The translations under genes and the position numbers were made by a program. This document shows positions 61,101-64,000 of a DNA stretch of 64,000 bases, in pieces; positions within the stretch are counted from its first letter, which is position 1, and each line of letters begins with the position of its first letter. The notes beneath the pieces were generated by a model. It saw only the letters and a list, made by a program, of their open reading frames with translations. It made no database searches and had not been told where the DNA came from. This DNA is from Mimachlamys varia (lineage: Eukaryota > Mollusca > Bivalvia > Pectinida > Pectinidae): NCBI GenBank assembly GCA_947623455.1, contig OX392529.1, positions 3,844,001 to 3,908,000 of the forward strand, written 5' to 3'.

Positions 61101-62651
61101 CCGCTACAGAACTCGGACGGACCTCATCGCTTGTGGCTATAGAACAGAACATGGAAATACTGTATGCCAGTTCAGTACGCTGTCAATAATCTGAGGCGTA
61201 CTATTTAAGCGTAGCAAAACATCGAGTAAATAAATTGAATTTTCACTAAAAAATGAAAGCCATTTCAGTGGGAAATTGAACTTGATTTGTTAAACAGACT
61301 TACCCCTACCGTTCGCCTGTATCCGCCGTTTGTGAATCATTCTGAGTGTGTCAGGGGAGAGTTTAAGTACCCGGATCTTCTTTAGGACAACGTTCTTTTC
61401 CTCAATGCTTGTGATCCTGTCCTTGATAGACTTAACCTCGATCTCTATCCCAAGGAGAGAGTTCTTCATCTCGTCTTCCTCGTGGCGGACCGTGACGGCC
61501 TCCACCTTTAACTCGTACGTGCGGTCGGACACTTGCTTGAGCTCGCGCTCTAGCCGGGCCTGTTGACGCTCACTGACTGACTTCCACTCGCGAACTCTCT
61601 CCAGATTATCTTCTGTTCGGTCCAGCTTAAGACCAAGTTCCTCCTTGTCTCGATGAGATCGTGGTGTTTTGTCCCCTAGCGTGGAGTGGAGCCCCGATAT
61701 CTCTTCCTGTTTCTGTCGTTCCTGTCGCTCTAGCTTCTCTATCTTATTGGTCACAGTTTCCAAACTAGATTTTAGTTTTTTCTTTTCCTTCTTGTAACTG
61801 AGATGTTGTCTATGAAGGTGAGTGAATGTCTTGTGTTTGCGCTCAAGGCTGCGTTCTGCGTCTCTGTGTTTAGCGTTGAGTCTGAGAATATCCTCCTCCA
61901 GATTTTCCTTGTACGAGTTGTTGAAGAAGACCTCCTGAAGCAGTCTGTCGGGGTATGTGGCGTCCTCACTCACCCACTTCTTGACTGCGTGGGATACTTC
62001 CACTACCGCCACGCACACTTCCTCCATGAGACTACTGTGAACGCTCCCTTCACTTACAAACTTGTCAAAAGGTGTTTTAAGTTCTCCGTAAGTGAGGATA
62101 TTAGTGTTGATCTGATCAATCTTGCCCTCGATGTCCGCCTTGTAGCCCTTCAGAGCCTCATCGTAATCAAACACAGGTCGGATGTCTAGACTACCCATTT
62201 CCTCTATAAAACTTTTACAGTATTTCTGCAGATGTTCTCGAGTACATTTGACCAGTTTTTCTCGTATCCCTGGAATAGCTACTTCAAACGCTTTAGCTCT
62301 CTCACATACATACAGCAAATCTTTATACCTTTCCGATTCCTTCACCTCTTGCTTTATTTCTCTAAATTTTAACTTTTCCAGAAATTCCTTCCACGTTTTA
62401 AAGTCAGATGCATCCATTTCCCAAGACCGGAGGAGTTCTGAAAGACACTTATCGCACTCAGCGTAGTCCACTGCCTTGCGATCGAGGTACTTCTTGGCGA
62501 ATTTACGTATCTGGAGACAGACCTCGTTCACTCTAACAATGATGGCCTTATACTCCGCCTCTCTGGTGGGCGGAGGGTGTTCCCGTCTCCGGACGGTTTT
62601 GTCCGGTATGGGGGCGGGAGGTGGCATATCCTCCCAAGTAACGCGTGGCAT
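45830..62651 (-). CDS. Coiled-coil and Death-domain protein, 4 exons, 597 residues
   Basis: Seen: exons 62651-61304, 61136-61071, 52950-52885 and 46143-45830 (- strand), each with GT/AG borders. Every junction is in phase 1 with a terminal G, giving 1794 nt including TGA. Residues 1-35 are proline/charge-rich (MPRVTWEDMPPPAPIPDKTV); 36-245 are helical without a family I recognise; about 248-428 form a coiled coil with a break near 322-335; 450-493 are a Ser/Thr-rich linker from two paralogous 66 nt exons. Residues about 500-588 form a Death domain with DWKKLYDRLPF, FVIDQISARR, CLEKWRNF and a final LAEKVE helix. Death domains mediate homotypic assembly in apoptosis and innate immune signalling; a coiled coil would supply oligomerisation. 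The partner and pathway are unknown. The joining of exons across 6-8 kb repeat-filled introns is inferred from phase and order, not from transcripts. Confidence 0.7.
46144..46440. other. Unique intron sequence next to the Death-domain exon
   Basis: About 300 bp of unique sequence with a tgacgtca at about 46332. No coding segment. Confidence 0.55.
46441..48368 (-). repeat. Tandem array, 48 bp unit with shorter variants, about 42 copies
   Basis: The unit on the + strand contains gtaagaaacagtatattata and tatcagaacactggtttgta, then tgggagat. Variants lack 5 to 9 bases of the atattatat stretch. It lies in the intron upstream (in gene sense) of the Death-domain exon. It has the same length as the 48 bp array at 27297 but an unrelated sequence. 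The 60-230 codon + frames are artefacts. Confidence 0.96.
48369..48914. other. Intron segment with weak 55 bp degenerate repeat
   Basis: 48427-48590 shows about three or four degenerate units (ggcgtatctccagtgg, agcgtatcagtagagg, gccgtatcaccagtcc, each followed by cattaaa-like text). The remainder is unique. No exon in compatible phase was found here. Confidence 0.45.
48915..49268 (-). repeat. Tandem array, 31 bp unit, about 11 copies
   Basis: The unit on the + strand is gggttaatatcacctcgtgt plus aacactacact. Copies near 49140-49260 carry substitutions and small insertions. It shares its 31 bp period and a gtgtaa...cac start with the larger array 230 bp away, hinting at common origin. Confidence 0.93.
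49269..49499. other. Unique intron spacer
   Basis: AT-rich; no recognisable feature. Confidence 0.5.
49500..52876 (-). repeat. Tandem array, 31 bp unit, about 108 copies, with long higher-order repeats
   Basis: The + strand unit is gtgtaaacaagcacactgta plus gacacagacgg, with aac/gac, aag/aaa and gg/ag variants. A rare marker unit beginning gtgcaaacaaacacactaca occurs at 49923, 50543 and 51349, spaced 620 (20 units) and 806 (26 units), each followed by the same string of variant units. The array reaches to within about 10 nt of the donor of exon 52885-52950. Cys/Leu/Val-rich - strand frames up to 488 codons are repeat artefacts. Confidence 0.97.
52885..52950 (-). CDS. 66 nt phase 1-1 exon of the Death-domain gene (linker, copy B)
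   Basis: The acceptor ttgttttag lies just above 52950 and the donor gtaaaatag at 52884-52876 (- strand). It encodes EASEGSSHERVLPATSGSGN and TDG across its borders, low-complexity Ser/Gly-rich linker. Same length, same phase and shared ATS...NT spacing with exon 61071-61136 make these duplicated exons. Confidence 0.65.
52953..53396. other. Unique intron sequence
   Basis: About 440 bp. 53213-53350 contains aggatcaggggtcaagg-type short repeats that resemble degenerate relatives of the array at 58540-60880. No gene seen. Confidence 0.5.
53397..54189 (-). repeat. Tandem array, about 42 bp unit, about 19 copies
   Basis: The + strand unit contains gagagcagtataaacggtaa and tatgtccatgtacacgaagt. 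Two variants alternate (tgtacacg and ggtacgcc). The unit is open in frames on both strands, so the 125-286 codon frames here are artefacts. It abuts the 16 bp array directly. Confidence 0.95.
54190..58395 (-). repeat. 4.2 kb tandem array, 16 bp unit, about 262 copies
   Basis: The unit is tagctagtgtcaatca (a/g at one site). Rare variants (tggctagtgtcagtcgtag, gtcaatcgtaactagt, catagttaatg, caggcatag) recur in fixed order. The marker tggctagtgtcagtcgtagt is at 54701, 55437, 56733 and 57469, spaced 736, 1296 and 736, all multiples of 16. Confidence 0.97.
58396..58539. other. Flank of the E-box array
   Basis: Unique sequence; part of it (about 58480-58560, acgacatggaaggatgtcat) resembles the other side of the array (about 60900-60950, acggcatggagggatgtcat). 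The array may have grown inside a duplicated flank. Confidence 0.45.
58540..60880 (-). repeat. Tandem array, 30-33 bp unit rich in CACGTG, about 70 copies
   Basis: The + strand unit is ggaaatgtcatcacatcagg then gatcacgtga. Two hinges alternate: cacgtgagg (30 bp unit) in the left half and cacgtacaagg (32 bp unit) in the right half. Some copies add atgatgtc. The first 340 bp (58540-58880) are diverged ancestral-looking units. About 30 copies contain the palindrome TCACGTGA. The 726-codon + frame is an artefact of stop-free units. Confidence 0.95.
60881..61070. other. Intron segment between the E-box array and exon A
   Basis: About 190 bp of unique sequence ending at the donor (- strand gtaaataag, 61070-61062). 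No further exon recognised. Confidence 0.5.
61071..61136 (-). CDS. 66 nt phase 1-1 exon of the Death-domain gene (linker, copy A)
   Basis: The acceptor ctatag lies just above 61136 and the donor gtaaataag just below 61071 (- strand). It encodes ATSDEVRPSSVAEATSAVDN and TKG across borders. It aligns without gaps to the exon at 52885-52950, sharing ggccactagtg and aacacc at nucleotide level. An alternative acceptor (ctgtag, just upstream of cggaggcc) would give a 33 nt exon in the same phase. Confidence 0.6.
61304..62651 (-). CDS. First coding exon: N-terminal and coiled-coil region
   Basis: ATG at 62651-62649 in a 449-codon open frame ending at the donor gtaagt (- strand, 61303-61298). This is the only long open frame in the window with normal, non-repetitive composition. 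It has basic/proline-rich residues 1-30, conserved-looking helices, then a Glu/Lys/Arg-rich coiled coil from about residue 248. The - strand acceptor tgtgtttcag at about 62747 suggests that a non-coding 5' exon precedes it, so 62652-62746 would be 5' UTR. Confidence 0.85.
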
Positions 62652-62746
62652 TCTGAACTAGTCGTCACCAAACTTTGCTGTTAACGGCATTCAGTGAGTC
62701 TCCTCGTGTAAACTATTCACCTGTTGTACCATCGTAATCGCCAAGG
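62652..62746 (-). other. Probable 5' UTR of the Death-domain gene
   Basis: Lies between the start codon and a good - strand acceptor (tgtgtttcag, with AG at 62748-62747). It has no upstream in-frame ATG extension that would lengthen the protein. Confidence 0.5.
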
Positions 62747-62780
62747 CTGAAACACAAGTAAATATCATTAGAGAAAAACA

Positions 62781-62799
62781 CACGTGACATCGGCACGTG
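62781..62799. promoter_or_regulatory. Paired E-boxes CACGTG
   Basis: CACGTG at 62781-62786 and 62794-62799, 13 bp apart start to start, just upstream of the Death-domain gene's presumed UTR exon. bHLH-ZIP factors bind such sites. Location inside a 5' intron or promoter cannot be settled. Confidence 0.3.
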
Positions 62800-64000
62800 T
62801 CACTTGCACAGAATTAAATACAGATCACGACACATATAATGATGTCCCTGAAACAGGAGAACGTCATTCAACGGAAACTGCGTTTCCTCTTAATAGAGAA
62901 ATGAATATTGAAATATTGTTTTCGTTCCAAGGCTTAGGTCTGGGTAGGGTGTTTTGTTCTTGTTGTGTATAGAGTCCTAGGAGGACGAAACAGCTGTATG
63001 GTTCAGTTTATATTCATTGTTTCGGCATACTGTATCTATTACTAAATTTAAAAGGTGCAGCACATGTGTGCGTTACGTCATATAAATGATAGGGGTGGCA
63101 GACTCTGCTGGAGGTTTTTTTAGTCCCCGAGGTTTGCTGGAGCCTCCATAGCCACAGTTAATCTCATTTGAGTAGTGGCACGGAACATAATATACATATG
63201 ATCGTAGTACACGATTTGAAATTATACAGAACTAGTTAAATTTTACTTCTAATGTCATAAATTAAACTGACTCTTTTGCTTCTACATTAGTTTGGCCCCT
63301 AGTATCACTGAAGAGTCCTAGGAGGACGAAACAGCTGTATGGTTCAGTTTAATTCATTTTTTCGGTATACTGTATCTGTCACGAAGCATATTAGAATGAT
63401 AAGGGTATATGACTAGTTCATCTGTATGTTATGTTATTTATAATTCGTTCCGCTATAAAAGGGTAAGTATAGTAGAGAAATTAGACTGACCAGGTGAGTA
63501 CGGTTCACACACAGTCGATAGCCATTGCTGGGTTAACACGTGTGTCATTTCAAGAAAGCATAAAACCAGACAGAGTCATCGTGACCACATATGGAACAGA
63601 ATGTCTGGTTCCAACTTGGAGACATGGCCTAAGGTGGACTGTGGATAAGACAATCAACACAACATTGGTTCCACATATTATATATACACTCGCCAGATTG
63701 CCTGCAACATGGGTGCGCCTGTAAGCACGCAGGGGTCTGAGTGACACCATTTAATGGACAGAAAGCTGCGTGATGCTGCGGCTACAGCTTGATTGTGATA
63801 CCTGTAGAGGTAATGATATGATATATATATATACAACATTTGATATAGCGCCCTATCTAGCTAACATAAGCCACTCTAAAGCGCTTTATAGTACATAGAT
63901 ATACAACATAGAATCAATACAATAAACACATATTGTTCTATCATATACAATTCTGAGGAGTTCCCAGGAGCTGCCTTATCAGGCGCTAACAACTTGTCCT
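62800..64000. other. 5' flank with dispersed repeats
   Basis: About 1.2 kb without a supported gene. It contains a direct repeat pair (62972 and 63313), a TATAAAAG at 63454-63461 with a donor-like caggtgagt 30 nt on, and at 63830-63900 a string with tatagcgccctatctagc and aaagcgctttata. The last resembles dispersed invertebrate repeats. The 76-codon frame at 63494-63724 has no recognisable similarity. Confidence 0.45.
62972..63382 (+). repeat. Direct repeat pair of about 65 bp, 340 bp apart
   Basis: Copies begin gagtcctaggaggacgaaac at 62972 and 63313 and run through agctgtatggttcagttt to tactgtatct with few differences. Weaker similarity may continue (atgata.ggg). Possible arms of a small retroelement or a local duplication. 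Confidence 0.7.

Noticed and set aside
61772..62661. Short open frames inside the coiled-coil exon on other frames or strand
   Set aside because: Shadows of the 449-codon - strand exon.
63494..63750. Overlapping 66- and 76-codon frames on opposite strands
   Set aside because: Both open by chance in a repeat-bearing flank; no motif seen.

Overview
This is animal nuclear DNA, not bacterial. It has spliced genes with GT/AG introns, Penelope-like retroelement fragments, a MITE-like hairpin and an extreme load of minisatellites. The transposon types and a coiled-coil plus Death-domain protein suggest an invertebrate, most likely a lophotrochozoan such as a bivalve; that placement is inference, since no species marker is present. 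By my count about 47 of 64 kb (roughly 73%) is tandem repeat, in at least 16 unrelated arrays with units of 16 to 80 bp.

Layout. (1) 1-9176, + strand: the last five exons of a valyl-tRNA synthetase gene, encoding 237 C-terminal residues. Its introns are filled by arrays of 63, 27, 38 and 68 bp units. (2) About 9190-21800: one 12.6 kb array of 78-82 bp units lies directly after the stop codon, and the first AATAAA comes only at 21984. (3) 21800-43300: the space between two convergent genes. It holds arrays of 66, 48 and 28 bp, a 4.1 kb purine-strand G-rich array, three decayed Penelope-like fragments (one - strand, two +), a tRNA-like relic and a MITE-like hairpin. (4) 43290-62750, - strand: a gene I reconstruct from four exons (61304-62651, 61071-61136, 52885-52950, 45830-46143). 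All junctions are in phase 1, and the product is a 597-residue protein with a coiled coil followed by a C-terminal Death domain. Its introns and 3' flank are again filled with arrays of 33, 48, 31, 31, 42, 16 and about 30 bp. (5) 62750-64000: the probable 5' flank of that gene plus dispersed repeats.

The two genes are functionally unrelated as far as I can see (translation; probable death-fold signalling) and converge tail to tail. What unites the window is how the repeats sit relative to the genes. Three arrays begin within about 10 nt of a 5' splice site, one of them copying the splice donor itself about 13 times. In both genes the nearest downstream canonical AATAAA lies beyond a minisatellite. 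Most very long open frames in the window are by-products of repeat units whose length is a multiple of three, or of units lacking stops, and should not be read as proteins.
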